Origin: Lentzea flava
GTDB lineage: Bacteria > Actinomycetota > Actinomycetes > Mycobacteriales > Pseudonocardiaceae
Direction of reading: 5' to 3'
Length of the DNA: 64,000 bases
Assembly (NCBI RefSeq): GCF_014648475.1
Contig: NZ_BMRE01000041.1
Location: forward strand, 19,029-83,028
In this document: in pieces, positions 7,956 to 17,258 of the stretch
Numbering within the stretch: the stretch's first letter is position 1
How the letters are laid out: each line of letters opens with the position of its first letter
Program-made: the position numbers and the translations under genes
The notes under the pieces: generated by a model
What the model saw: only the letters and a program-made list of their open reading frames with translations
The model's database searches: none
Told to the model about the DNA's origin: nothing

Positions 7956-10900
7956 GTGGCACTCGCACCCCAGCTGGTCCGCCGGAAGCCGGAGACGCGC
8001 CCGCGTCCCCGGTGGGATCCGGCTGTCCAGCGCGTCTTCTCGCACTCCGGCTTCCTGCGGGTGCTGGGTGGTCCGGGCACGGGGAAGACGACGCTGCTCG
8101 CCGAGCTGGCGGCGCACGTCGTGCTGGAGGAGGGGGCCTCACCGGAGAACGTGCTGGTGCTGACCGCGAACCGGCGCGCGTCCGTGGCGTTGCGCGCGCA
8201 CATCACGCGGTTGCTCACCGGGCGGCTCTCGACGATCCGCGAGCCGCTGGTGCGGACGGTGCACTCGTACGCGTTCGCCGTGCTGCGCAACCAGGCGGTG
8301 CTGCTGGGCGAGCCGCCGCCGCGGTTGTTGTCGGGCCCCGACCAGGACGCGATGGTGCGCGAGCTGCTCGCCGGTGACGTGGAGCTGGGCGCGCTGAACT
8401 GGCCGGAGCGGTTGCGTCCCGCGCTGGAGCTGCCGGGGTTCGCGCACGAGCTGCGCGATCTGCTGCTGCGCGCGGCCGAGCGGGGCCTGGGGCCGGAGGA
8501 CCTGATCGAGCTCGGCGAGGAGCACAGGCGGGACGAGTGGGTGGCGGCCGGTCTCTTCGGTCAGCAGTACGAGTCGGTGAACCTGCTGTCCGGCATGGAC
8601 TCCGCGACGGCGTACGCCCCTGCCTACGACGCCGCCGAGCTGGTGTCGTCGGCGTACGCGGCGTTCGTGAACGACGAGGACCTGCTGCTGGCGGAACGGC
8701 GCCGGGTGCGGTACCTGCTGGTCGACGACGCGCAGCACCTCGACCCGATGCAGTACTCGCTGATCAGCTCGCTGGGCTCGGGTGCCCAGCGGTTCGTCCT
8801 GGCGGGCGATCCGGACCAGGCGATCTTCACGTTCCGCGGTGCCGATCCGGAGATCCTGCGGGACGTGCCGGGCGAGACGGTGGTGTTGCCGAGGTCGTTC
8901 CGGATGATGCCGGAGATCCGGGACGCGGTGGCGCGGCTGGCTTCCCGCCTGCCGGGAGCGTCTCCCACGCGGTCGGTGCTGCCCGCCGACGGCGAGGGTT
9001 CCGTGCAGGTGCGGCTGCTCGCGTCGTCCGCGCAGGAGGCGACGTGGGTGGCGGACCAGCTGCGGCGTTCCCACCTGGCCGACGAGGTGCCGTGGTCGCA
9101 GATGGCCGTGGTCGTGCGGTCGGCGACGCTGTCCTTGCCGGTGCTGCAACGGGCTCTGCTGGCGGCGGGGGTGCCGGTGGCCGTGCCGTCGGACGAGTTG
9201 CCGTTGGCGCAGCAGCCTTCGGTGCGCCCGCTGCTGGCGTTGATCCGTGCCGCGGCCGTGCCGGGTTCGCTGGACGAGGACACGGCCGCGATGCTGCTGT
9301 CGTCCGCGTACGGCGGGGCAGATCCGTTGGCGCTGCGGAGGTTGCGACGTGGCCTGCGGCGCCTGGAGATGGCCGCGGGCGGCGACCGTCCCAGCGGTGA
9401 GCTCCTGGTGGAGGTGCTGGAGACCGCCGACCGGCTGGCCGCGCTGGAGGACGTGGAGTCGTTGCCCGCGCGGCGGATCTCGCACCTGCTCGCGTTGGCG
9501 CGCAAGGCGATCGAGGCGGGCAAGTCGGTCGAGGTCGTCCTGTGGGAGCTCTGGACGGCGACGGGCCTGCAGGACCGCTGGGTCGCCCAGTCGGCCCGCC
9601 GGGGCATGCCGGGCATGCAGGCCGACCGCGACCTCGACGCGATCGTCGCCCTGTTCGAGGCGGCCGCGAAGTACGTCGACCGGCTGCCGGGTTCTGGCGT
9701 GGCGGGGTTCGCGGACTACCTGGAATCGCAGCGGATCGTCGGCGACACGCTGGCCGCCTCGGCGCCCACCGGTGAGGCGGTGTCCATCCTGACGGCGCAC
9801 TCCGCCGCGGGGCGCGAGTGGGAGGTCGTCGCCGTCCCGGGCGTTCAGGAGGGCAGCTGGCCCGACCTGCGCCTGCGCGGCACGGTGCTCGGCGTCGAAC
9901 GCATGGTGGACGTTCTGGCCGGCCTCGAACCGTCGGTGTCGGCCGTGGCGCCGATCCTGGCGGAGGAACGCCGCCTGCTGCTGGTGGCCGCGTCCCGTGC
10001 CCGGTCGAAACTGCTGATCAGCGCTGTCCGGGGAGAGGACGAACAGCCGTCGCGCTTCCTCGACGAGATCGAGTCGTCCGCCGAGGAGGAACGCAAACTG
10101 CACCGCCCGCAGCGCGGTCTGGTGCTGGGCGAGCTGGTGGGCGAGCTCCGCCGCGTGGTGTGTTCGGACTCGGAGGACCCGGCGCGCCGTTCCCGCGCGG
10201 CCGTCCAACTGGCGCGCCTGGCCGAGGCTGGCGTGCCCGGCGCGCACCCGGAGTCCTGGTACGGCCTGGTCGACGTGTCGACCGAAGCTCCACTGTGGAC
10301 GGAAGAGCAGAAGGTCAGCGTGACACCGTCGACCATCGAGGTGATCACGAAGTGCCCGCTGCGCTGGGTCGTCGAACGGCACGGAGGCCAGGATCCGGCC
10401 GAACTGGCGTCCGTGACGGGCACCCTGGTCCACGCGCTGGCCCAGGCCGCCGCGTCCGGCGCCGACGCGGCCCAGCTCCGCGTGAAGCTGGACGAGGCCT
10501 GGGCCGCCGTCGACGCGGGCGCCCCGTGGTTCTCCCGCCGCGAACGCCTGCGCGTGGAACGCATGCTCGACACGTTCCTCGCCTGGCTGACCATGAGCCG
10601 CAGCCAGCTGACCCAGGTCGCGGTGGAAGAAGAGATGGTCGTGGAGGTGCCCAAACGCGACGGCGGGCCGTGGCTGCAGGTCCGCGGCCGGGTCGACCGC
10701 CTCGAACACGACGAGGACGGCCGCCCGGTCGTCATCGACATCAAGACGGGCAAGAGCCCGGTCTCCCGCGAGGCCTCGCAGGAGCACCCCCAGCTGGCCG
10801 TCTACCAGCTGGCCACGTCGCTGGGCGGCTTCACCCACATCGGCCTGGGCACCGAACCGGGTGGGGCGCGCCTGCTCTACGTCGCCAAGGAGGACAAGAA

Positions 10901-11093
10901 GACCGGTGCGGTGGAACGCACCCAGGCCCCGCTCGACGAGCAGGGCGTCCGCGCGTGGCTGGAGGTCGTCCAGGGAGCGGCGGAGTCGGTGCTGGGCCCG
11001 AACTACACAGCGCGGGAGAACGCGGACTGCGACCGCTGCCCTGCCCGCACGACGTGCCCGGTCCACCCGTCAGGGCGACAGGTGAGCGAGTAG
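7956..11093 (+). CDS. adnB: AdnB-type helicase-nuclease subunit
   Basis: 1045 aa. UvrD/Rep-family superfamily 1 motor with Walker A GGPGTGKTT (38-46), a Walker B-like VDDAQHLDP, and QAIFTFRGADP (motif III region), followed by a RecB-family nuclease domain with PVVIDIKTGKS (D-x-K core). The four cysteines of an AddB-like iron-sulfur cluster are present: ITKCPLRW and, at the C terminus, CDRCPARTTC. Length and place directly upstream of the second motor gene match the mycobacterial AdnB-AdnA heterodimer, which resects double-strand breaks. GTG start with a weak upstream GGTGAAATCGG. An acid appears as VDDAQ where DEAQ/DEYQ is usual, so the AdnB motor may be the weaker one. Confidence 0.9.
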   Translation: MALAPQLVRRKPETRPRPRWDPAVQRVFSHSGFLRVLGGPGTGKTTLLAELAAHVVLEEGASPENVLVLTANRRASVALRAHITRLLTGRLSTIREPLVRTVHSYAFAVLRNQAVLLGEPPPRLLSGPDQDAMVRELLAGDVELGALNWPERLRPALELPGFAHELRDLLLRAAERGLGPEDLIELGEEHRRDEWVAAGLFGQQYESVNLLSGMDSATAYAPAYDAAELVSSAYAAFVNDEDLLLAERRRVRYLLVDDAQHLDPMQYSLISSLGSGAQRFVLAGDPDQAIFTFRGADPEILRDVPGETVVLPRSFRMMPEIRDAVARLASRLPGASPTRSVLPADGEGSVQVRLLASSAQEATWVADQLRRSHLADEVPWSQMAVVVRSATLSLPVLQRALLAAGVPVAVPSDELPLAQQPSVRPLLALIRAAAVPGSLDEDTAAMLLSSAYGGADPLALRRLRRGLRRLEMAAGGDRPSGELLVEVLETADRLAALEDVESLPARRISHLLALARKAIEAGKSVEVVLWELWTATGLQDRWVAQSARRGMPGMQADRDLDAIVALFEAAAKYVDRLPGSGVAGFADYLESQRIVGDTLAASAPTGEAVSILTAHSAAGREWEVVAVPGVQEGSWPDLRLRGTVLGVERMVDVLAGLEPSVSAVAPILAEERRLLLVAASRARSKLLISAVRGEDEQPSRFLDEIESSAEEERKLHRPQRGLVLGELVGELRRVVCSDSEDPARRSRAAVQLARLAEAGVPGAHPESWYGLVDVSTEAPLWTEEQKVSVTPSTIEVITKCPLRWVVERHGGQDPAELASVTGTLVHALAQAAASGADAAQLRVKLDEAWAAVDAGAPWFSRRERLRVERMLDTFLAWLTMSRSQLTQVAVEEEMVVEVPKRDGGPWLQVRGRVDRLEHDEDGRPVVIDIKTGKSPVSREASQEHPQLAVYQLATSLGGFTHIGLGTEPGGARLLYVAKEDKKTGAVERTQAPLDEQGVRAWLEVVQGAAESVLGPNYTARENADCDRCPARTTCPVHPSGRQVSE

Positions 11094-11220
11094 GGCCTGG
11101 GTGGTGCGGACGCGCACAGCCCGGGTAGGAAGATGTGCTGGTGACGTTGTTCAGGACTGATGACCGGCCCGTCGCCCCGCGCGACGTGCGGTGCGACGTC
11201 ACGTGTGGACTGGTCGTCCG

Positions 11221-14200
11221 ATGACGGTCAGTCCTTTCGAGATCGCCGAGGCGCTCGGGCTCAACAAACCGACCCCCGAGCAGGCCGAGGTCATCGCGGC
11301 GCCGGCCCAGCCCGCCCTGGTCGTGGCCGGTGCGGGCGCGGGCAAGACCGAGACGATGGCCGCGCGCGTCGTCTGGCTGGTCGCGAACGGCATCGTGCTG
11401 CCCGACCGGGTCCTGGGTCTGACCTTCACCCGCAAGGCCGCGCGGCAACTCGCGGACCGCGTGCGTGCGCGGCTGCGCAGGCTGGCCGGATCTTCGCTGC
11501 TCGACGAGCTCGACCCGAGCGGCGAGCGCAAGATGGCCGTCCTGACCGGCGAGCCCGTGGTGCTGACGTACCACGCGTACGCAGGGCGCCTGGTGTCCGA
11601 GCACGGTTTGCGGCTGCCGGTCGAGCCGGGAGTGCGGCTGCTCACCGAGACCGCGTCGTGGCAGCTCGCGCACCGCGTGGTGTCGACGTGGGCCAAGGAC
11701 CTCGACACCGACAAGGTGCCGGCGACGATCACCGGTTACCTGCTGGCGCTGGCCGGTGAGCTCGGCGAGCACCTCGTCACGCCGGAAGCGCTGCAGAACC
11801 ACGCGGACAAGCTCTGCGCGCTCATCGAGAACGCCCCGAGAGCCAAAGGCCAGCGGGACGCACTGCCGGAGAAGCTGAAGGAGGTCATCCGGGCGCAACG
11901 GCTGCGGGTAGCGCTTTTGCCGCTGCTGGAGGCGTACCAGCTGCGCAAGCGGAAGGAGGCGGCACTCGACTTCGCGGACCAGATGTCGCTGGCCGCGCAG
12001 CTCGCGCAGTTCAAGGAGGTCGCGGAGGGCGAGCGCGAGCGGTACGGCGCGGTGCTGCTGGACGAGTACCAGGACACCGGGCATGCGCAGCGCGTGCTGC
12101 TGCGGTCGTTGTTCGGTGAGGGCAAGCCGATGCCCGTCACGTCGGTGGGCGACCCGGCGCAGGCGATCTACGGCTGGCGCGGTGCGTCGGCGGCGAACCT
12201 GCCGCGGTTCGCGGACGACTTCCCGCCCACCAGGAAGTTCGGGCTGCTGACCAGTTTCCGCAACCCGCCGGAGGTCCTGGAGCTGGCGAACGCGGTGTCG
12301 TTGCCGCTGCGCGAGGCGGGGCTGGACGTCGAGGAGCTGCGAGCGCGCCCCGGTGCCGGGCCGGGCGACGTCCGGCTCGCGTTGCACGCGGACATCCGCC
12401 AGGAGCTGGACTGGATGGCGGACAACGTTGCGGCGCAATGGGAAGCGCACCTCGACACCGAAGGCGTGCCGCCGACGGCCGCTGTCCTGGTGCGGCGGCG
12501 GTCGGACATGGCGGCGATCGCGGCCGCGCTCAGGGAACGCGGGCTGCCGGTCGAGGTCGTGGGCCTCGGCGGTCTGCTCGACGAGCCCGAGGTGCGAGAC
12601 CTGGTGTCGGCGCTGAGGGTGCTCGTGGACCCGTTGGCGGGAACGGCGGCCGCGCGCCTGCTGACCGGGTCGCGGTGGCGGCTGGCCGCGCGCGACCTGG
12701 CGGCGTTGTGGAGCCGTGCGCGCGAGCTGGCGGGAGTCCAAAGCAGACAGTCCGTTGTGGACGACCCGCTGCTCGTGCTGGCCGACGCCCTGCCCGGCGA
12801 GCACGCCGAGCAGGCGGGTCTGGCCGACGCGCTGGACGATCCCGGTGATCCGGACGCCTACTCGCCGGACGGCTACCGGCGCATCAGAAGGCTGGGCGGC
12901 GAGCTGGCCGCGTTGCGGCGCAGGCTGGACCAGCCGCTGCCCGAGCTGGTCGCGGACGTCGAACGCACGTTGCTGCTCGACATCGAGGCCATGTCGCGGC
13001 CGGGCATGGTGGGCCGGGCGCACCTCGACGCGTTCTCCGACGTGGTCACGGACTTCGCGGCGGCCAGTCCGTCGGCGACGCTGTCGTCGTTGCTCGACTA
13101 CCTCTACGCGGCCGAGCACGCCGAGGACGGCTTGGAGCCCGGCGAGGTCGAGGTGTCCGAGGACCGCGTGCAGATCCTGACCGTGCACTCGGCCAAGGGC
13201 CTGGAGTGGCGGATCGTCGCGCTGCCGCACCTGGTCAAGGACGTCTTCCCCGGCCGCAAGAAGTCCTCCTGCTGGCTGAAGTCCGTCACCGAACTGCCGG
13301 CGGATCTTCGCGGTGACGCGCAGGACCTGCCCCAGCTGCGACTCTCGGCCGGCTTCAACCGCAAGGAGGTCGACGAGGCGCTGACGATCCACGCCGAGGA
13401 ATTCGAAGACCGCCGCCTGGTCGAGGAACGCAGGCTCTTCTACGTCGGCGTCACCCGCGCCGAGCACAGCCTGCTCATGTCGGGCCACTGGTGGGCGGAG
13501 GCAGGCGACAAGCCCAAGGGCCCGTCGGTGTTCCTGCAGGAGATGCACGAGGTCCTGCAGCGCGAAAACCCACCGGGCGACATCAGCGTGTGGGCGGACG
13601 AGCCGGACCCCGACACCCCGAACCCCCTCGCCGAAGACGTGAAGACGTCGCAGTGGCCGGCCGATCCCCTGGGCAAGCGCCGCGACGCCGTGGTCGAGGG
13701 CGCCAAGATGGTCCTGGCCGCCCTCGACGACCTGCGCAACGCCCCGCCAGAACCGCTGCCGCTGATCTTCACCGCGCCGGAAGAACCCGCTGTCGCGATC
13801 GAAGACGAGGACTACCCGCCCCCCGACGAGCCACCGGACGACGACTTCCCACCCGAGCCCGAACCGCTCCCGGACGACGTGGTGCCCGACGACCCGGAAA
13901 TGCCGGAGGAGGACGACCCGGAGGGCTGGGCCAAGGACGTGGACGTGCTGCTGGCCGAACGCGCGGCATCGATGACCCGCCGCGAACAGGTCGAACTGCC
14001 CGACCACCTCTCCGTGAGCCAACTGGTCGAACTGGCCAAGGACCCGGACCTCCTGGCCCGCCGCCTGCGCCGCCCACTGCCGTTCCCCCCGAACCCGCTG
14101 GCGCGCAGAGGCACGGCCTTCCACACGTGGCTGGAAAACCGCTTCGGCGCCACCCGCCTGCTCGACATCGACGAACTGCCGGGCGCAGGCGACGCCGACG

Positions 14201-14586
14201 CCTCCCCGGACGCCGACCTGGAACGCCTGAAGGAGGCGTTCCTCGCCAGCGCCTGGGCGGACCGCACCCCGCACGACGTCGAGGTCCCCTTCGAGGCGGA
14301 GTTCGACGGCATCTCGGTGCGCGGCCGGATGGACGCCGTCTACCAGGACCCGGACGGCTGGACCGTCGTGGACTGGAAGACCGGCGCGGTCCCGGACGCC
14401 GACGCGCTGCCCGCGCTCTCGGTGCAGCTGGCGGCGTACCGGCTGGCCTGGGCGGCGCTGGTGGGGGAGCCGTTGGAACGGGTCCGGGCCGCGTTCCACT
14501 ACGTGCGCCACGACCACACGTTGCGGCCGGCCGATCTGCTGGACGAGCAGGGCCTGAAGGACCTGATCAGGTCGGTGGGGCCGTGA
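11221..14586 (+). CDS. adnA: AdnA-type helicase-nuclease subunit
   Basis: 1121 aa. Lead motor of the AdnAB complex: Walker A VVAGAGAGKTET, LDEYQDTG (Walker B), QAIYGWRGAS, and motif V-VI regions TVHSAKGLEW and LFYVGVTRAEHSL. The C-terminal RecB-type nuclease domain shows GRMDAVYQDP and TVVDWKTGA. Between helicase and nuclease is an unusually acidic, proline-rich stretch of about 60 residues, probably a flexible linker. Start ATG 11221 chosen because the protein then begins like AdnA homologues (a short lead into AEALGLNKPTPEQ); a GTG at 11191 is in frame. The ribosome binding site is poor and there is a 127-nt gap after adnB. Confidence 0.92.
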   Translation: MTVSPFEIAEALGLNKPTPEQAEVIAAPAQPALVVAGAGAGKTETMAARVVWLVANGIVLPDRVLGLTFTRKAARQLADRVRARLRRLAGSSLLDELDPSGERKMAVLTGEPVVLTYHAYAGRLVSEHGLRLPVEPGVRLLTETASWQLAHRVVSTWAKDLDTDKVPATITGYLLALAGELGEHLVTPEALQNHADKLCALIENAPRAKGQRDALPEKLKEVIRAQRLRVALLPLLEAYQLRKRKEAALDFADQMSLAAQLAQFKEVAEGERERYGAVLLDEYQDTGHAQRVLLRSLFGEGKPMPVTSVGDPAQAIYGWRGASAANLPRFADDFPPTRKFGLLTSFRNPPEVLELANAVSLPLREAGLDVEELRARPGAGPGDVRLALHADIRQELDWMADNVAAQWEAHLDTEGVPPTAAVLVRRRSDMAAIAAALRERGLPVEVVGLGGLLDEPEVRDLVSALRVLVDPLAGTAAARLLTGSRWRLAARDLAALWSRARELAGVQSRQSVVDDPLLVLADALPGEHAEQAGLADALDDPGDPDAYSPDGYRRIRRLGGELAALRRRLDQPLPELVADVERTLLLDIEAMSRPGMVGRAHLDAFSDVVTDFAAASPSATLSSLLDYLYAAEHAEDGLEPGEVEVSEDRVQILTVHSAKGLEWRIVALPHLVKDVFPGRKKSSCWLKSVTELPADLRGDAQDLPQLRLSAGFNRKEVDEALTIHAEEFEDRRLVEERRLFYVGVTRAEHSLLMSGHWWAEAGDKPKGPSVFLQEMHEVLQRENPPGDISVWADEPDPDTPNPLAEDVKTSQWPADPLGKRRDAVVEGAKMVLAALDDLRNAPPEPLPLIFTAPEEPAVAIEDEDYPPPDEPPDDDFPPEPEPLPDDVVPDDPEMPEEDDPEGWAKDVDVLLAERAASMTRREQVELPDHLSVSQLVELAKDPDLLARRLRRPLPFPPNPLARRGTAFHTWLENRFGATRLLDIDELPGAGDADASPDADLERLKEAFLASAWADRTPHDVEVPFEAEFDGISVRGRMDAVYQDPDGWTVVDWKTGAVPDADALPALSVQLAAYRLAWAALVGEPLERVRAAFHYVRHDHTLRPADLLDEQGLKDLIRSVGP

Positions 14587-14628
14587 TGGGGAGCGTGGCG
14601 GTCGGTCGGTTGTGGCCATGATCGCGAG

Positions 14629-14689
14629 TTGTCCACAGGTTGCGGGGCTTTGACCTGCGGTGATGCGTTACGGGATAACCTGTGGACAA
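14629..14689. promoter_or_regulatory. Inverted pair of DnaA-box-like sequences
   Basis: TTGTCCACAGGTT at 14629-14641 and its exact reverse complement at 14677-14689, 35 bp apart, downstream of adnA. The TTGTCCACA core is the GC-rich actinobacterial form of the DnaA box. The intervening 35 bp is not obviously paired. It could bind DnaA (titration or regulation) or form a long hairpin that ends adnA transcription. Confidence 0.55.
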
Positions 14690-14786
14690 GCCGGGAACCG
14701 GAAATGCGTTTCAATCGTTGCGTGACAAGGAAGCGCGCGGGGGGCAGCGGCGGCTCAAGTGCCGGGCGGCTGAGGTGTGCGGCGGC

Positions 14787-15323
14787 TCAGGTGCTGGCCG
14801 GTGCGTGCGAGGCCTTGAGCACCCGCTCGTACAGCACCTCAAGCAGCCACCGTCCGAAGAGCGACGGCCCGAACTCGGGGGAGCGGTCCTCCGGCGGCAC
14901 CATCATGTCGGCGGCGGAGTCGTCCGCGACCACGACGCCGATGCCGTAGTAGTCGAGCTCGATGTACGACCAGGCCTGCGACTCGTCGGAGCGGGGCAGC
15001 AGCACCGCGCACGGTGCCAGGGTGAGCAGGGTGCCGCACGACTGCAGGGCGCGGTCCGTGGTGGACTCGCTGACCAGCACGCCGACGAGTTCGACGGCGG
15101 CTACGGGCAGGCGGTCGTGGGCCGCCGGCTCGAACCAGGAGCGGAACCAGGACGGGTCGGCGCGGGGTGGCCAGCCGTTCTGGGTGCGCCACTCGTGGAC
15201 CTCGGGCAGCAAACGCACCACCGCGGACACCTGCTGGCCGAGCACGGCGACGTCGGGAACGACGACTCCGTCCCAGCCGAGCGCTGTTGCGGCGCGCTGA
15301 AGAAGCGTTTGCACAGGGCGCAT
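14787..15323 (-). CDS. Hypothetical protein
   Basis: 178 aa, no family recognised. Starts MRPVQTLLQRAATALGWDG and ends with an alanine/serine-rich tail. No signal peptide or clear transmembrane helix. The middle contains a WFRSWFEP motif and an acidic stretch near DDSAADMMVPPEDR. It is coding by base-3 GC bias and an in-frame ATG with AGGA 10 nt upstream. It faces the end of adnA across the DnaA-box region; no functional link is apparent. Confidence 0.65.
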   Translation of the reverse strand: MRPVQTLLQRAATALGWDGVVVPDVAVLGQQVSAVVRLLPEVHEWRTQNGWPPRADPSWFRSWFEPAAHDRLPVAAVELVGVLVSESTTDRALQSCGTLLTLAPCAVLLPRSDESQAWSYIELDYYGIGVVVADDSAADMMVPPEDRSPEFGPSLFGRWLLEVLYERVLKASHAPAST

Positions 15324-15390
15324 CCTAGGGTTCCTCGCGCGAAAAATGACAGCGTTTGCGGGGTTCTTGGTTAAGGATTACCCAGGGTGG

Positions 15391-15771
15391 TCATGGGGCC
15401 GCTTTGGCCACTTTCCAGGCCCAAGCGACGAGTGGGATCTGCAGTGGCAGGCGACCATACGCCAGTGCGCGCGCCTTTGGCGACTTGGAGCGGAAATCCA
15501 GAGCCATTTTCACGTTTGCCGGGAACACCGCCACGAAGAACGCCGCGGCGGCGAGACCGCCCAGGCGGCGGGTGCGGGGTGCTGCCACCGCCGTGGCCAG
15601 GGCCAGTTCGGCCGCGCCCGACGCGTAGGTCCACTGCCGCGGGGTGCCGGGCAGGGCGCGCGGGACGATCGCGTCGTAGTACTTCGGCCTGGTGAAGTGG
15701 GTGATTCCGGCCAGGCCGAGCAGTGCGGCGAGCGCCAGCGCCGATCGCGCTCGGGAACGGTTCGGTTCCAT
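15391..15771 (-). CDS. DoxX-like membrane protein
   Basis: 126 aa with four hydrophobic segments: residues about 10-25, 47-65, 68-88 and 110-122. The sequence ITHFTRPKYYDAIVP followed by a short loop and TYASGAAELALA is the conserved start of DoxX-like small integral membrane proteins. Function in this subfamily is unknown; proposed roles are in redox or membrane homeostasis. Divergent from the M20 peptidase gene, whose start lies 62 nt away. Confidence 0.7.
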   Translation of the reverse strand: MEPNRSRARSALALAALLGLAGITHFTRPKYYDAIVPRALPGTPRQWTYASGAAELALATAVAAPRTRRLGGLAAAAFFVAVFPANVKMALDFRSKSPKARALAYGRLPLQIPLVAWAWKVAKAAP

Positions 15772-15833
15772 GCGGTCACCCTGTCATGCCTACGCCGCGT
15801 AGGCGAGGTGGGGCTGGCCTATTCTCCACGGGC

Positions 15834-17258
15834 GTGGCAGGTGATTCTCATCATCCCGAACGCGCTGCGGTTGCCGCGCTGAGCGAATCCTTCGTTGCCG
15901 GGCTCCGCGAGTGGATCAAGATCCCGTCGATCGGCGTCGACCCTGAACACCGCGATGACGTGCGGAGATCCGCCGAGTGGCTGGCCGGGCAGCTCAGGGA
16001 GGACGGCTGGCCGGAGATCGAGATCTGGGACGACGGGCCGGCGCTTCCCGCCGTCTACGCCTGCTGGCCCGCGGCGGATCCGGGGGCTCCGACCGTGCTC
16101 GTCTACGGGCACCACGACGTTCAGCCGGTCGATCCGGTCGAGCGGTGGCACCATCCGCCGTTCGAGCCCGTGACCAGCGGCGACGAGTTGTACGGCCGGG
16201 GTGCGAGCGACGACAAGGGGCAGGTTGCGATGCACCTGCTCGCGGTGAAAGCACATCTGGCGGCAACCGGACAGAATGCGCCGAGCGTCACGCTGAAACT
16301 CTTCATCGAGGGTGAGGAGGAATCGGGTTCTCCGCATCTGCGAAAGCTGCTCGAAGACCACCGGCAGCAGCTCGCCTGTGATCTTGTGGTGTTCACCGAC
16401 ACCGCGTTGCACGAACGCGATGCGCCCACCGTCAACACCGGCCAGCGCGGTGTTCTCGGCGGTGAGATCACGTTCTTCGGCGGTACCGACGACGTGCATT
16501 CCGGGCGGGCCGGCGGCGCGATTCCGAACCCCGCGACGGCATTGGCGAAACTGATCGCCGCGCTGCACGACGAGGAAGGCCGGATCCAGCTGCGGGGCTT
16601 CTACGACGACGTCCGCGAACCGTCCACAAAGGAGCGACAGGACTACGTGGAGCTGCCGTTCGACGAGCAGAAGTGGTTGGCGCACAACGGGGGTGGTGCG
16701 CAGGCGACCGCGGGCGAACCCGGCTACACGACGCTCGAACGGATCTGGGTGCGGCCCACCGCCGAGATCAACGGCATCAGCAGCGGCTACACCGGCCCCG
16801 GCCTGAAGACGATCATCCCGGCCACCGCGACCGCGAAGCTCAGCTTCCGGCTCGTGCCCGACCAGCTGCCGGAGAAGGTCGCGGACCAGCTCAGGGAGTT
16901 CGTCGCCAAGCACACGCCGCCGGGCATCAGGGCCGAGGTGAGCTTCCGCGGCGACGGGGTGCCGCCGTACGCGATCAGCCCCGACGACCCGGCCAACGCG
17001 ACGGTGAAGGAGGCGATGGAACTGGCCTTCGACCGGCCCGTGCGGTTCGCGCGGGCCGGTGGGTCCGGGCCCGCCGCGGTGCTGCAGGCGTGGCTCGGGG
17101 TGCCCCTCGTCTACCTCGGAGCGACCTTGCCGGATGATCGCGTGCACGCGCCGAACGAACGCGTCGTTGTACCGCTGCTCCTCAAAGGTGCGGAGGCGGC
17201 GGCTCACCTGTGGCGAATGCTTCCCCAAGCAAAGATCGCGAAGAGGTTGACTCGATGA
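15834..17258 (+). CDS. M20-family metallopeptidase (dipeptidase)
   Basis: 474 aa. Di-zinc exopeptidase: metal ligand motif VYGHHDVQP, bridging Asp in ASDDKGQ, catalytic Glu pair in EGEEESGSP, then TDTALH for the later ligand, and a lid/dimerisation domain in the middle (GRAGGAIPNP). This is the cytosolic dipeptidase/CNDP-like branch, which cleaves dipeptides or related amides. GTG 15834 is chosen as start because the next 50 residues match the family N terminus (SFVAGLREWIKIPSIG); a longer frame runs antisense through the neighbour. Its TGA overlaps the ATG of the K+ channel gene, so the two are translationally coupled. Confidence 0.88.
   Translation: MAGDSHHPERAAVAALSESFVAGLREWIKIPSIGVDPEHRDDVRRSAEWLAGQLREDGWPEIEIWDDGPALPAVYACWPAADPGAPTVLVYGHHDVQPVDPVERWHHPPFEPVTSGDELYGRGASDDKGQVAMHLLAVKAHLAATGQNAPSVTLKLFIEGEEESGSPHLRKLLEDHRQQLACDLVVFTDTALHERDAPTVNTGQRGVLGGEITFFGGTDDVHSGRAGGAIPNPATALAKLIAALHDEEGRIQLRGFYDDVREPSTKERQDYVELPFDEQKWLAHNGGGAQATAGEPGYTTLERIWVRPTAEINGISSGYTGPGLKTIIPATATAKLSFRLVPDQLPEKVADQLREFVAKHTPPGIRAEVSFRGDGVPPYAISPDDPANATVKEAMELAFDRPVRFARAGGSGPAAVLQAWLGVPLVYLGATLPDDRVHAPNERVVVPLLLKGAEAAAHLWRMLPQAKIAKRLTR

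Noticed and set aside
10831..14619. A 1262-residue minus-strand open frame
   Set aside because: Antisense to adnB and adnA with low-complexity composition; no motifs.
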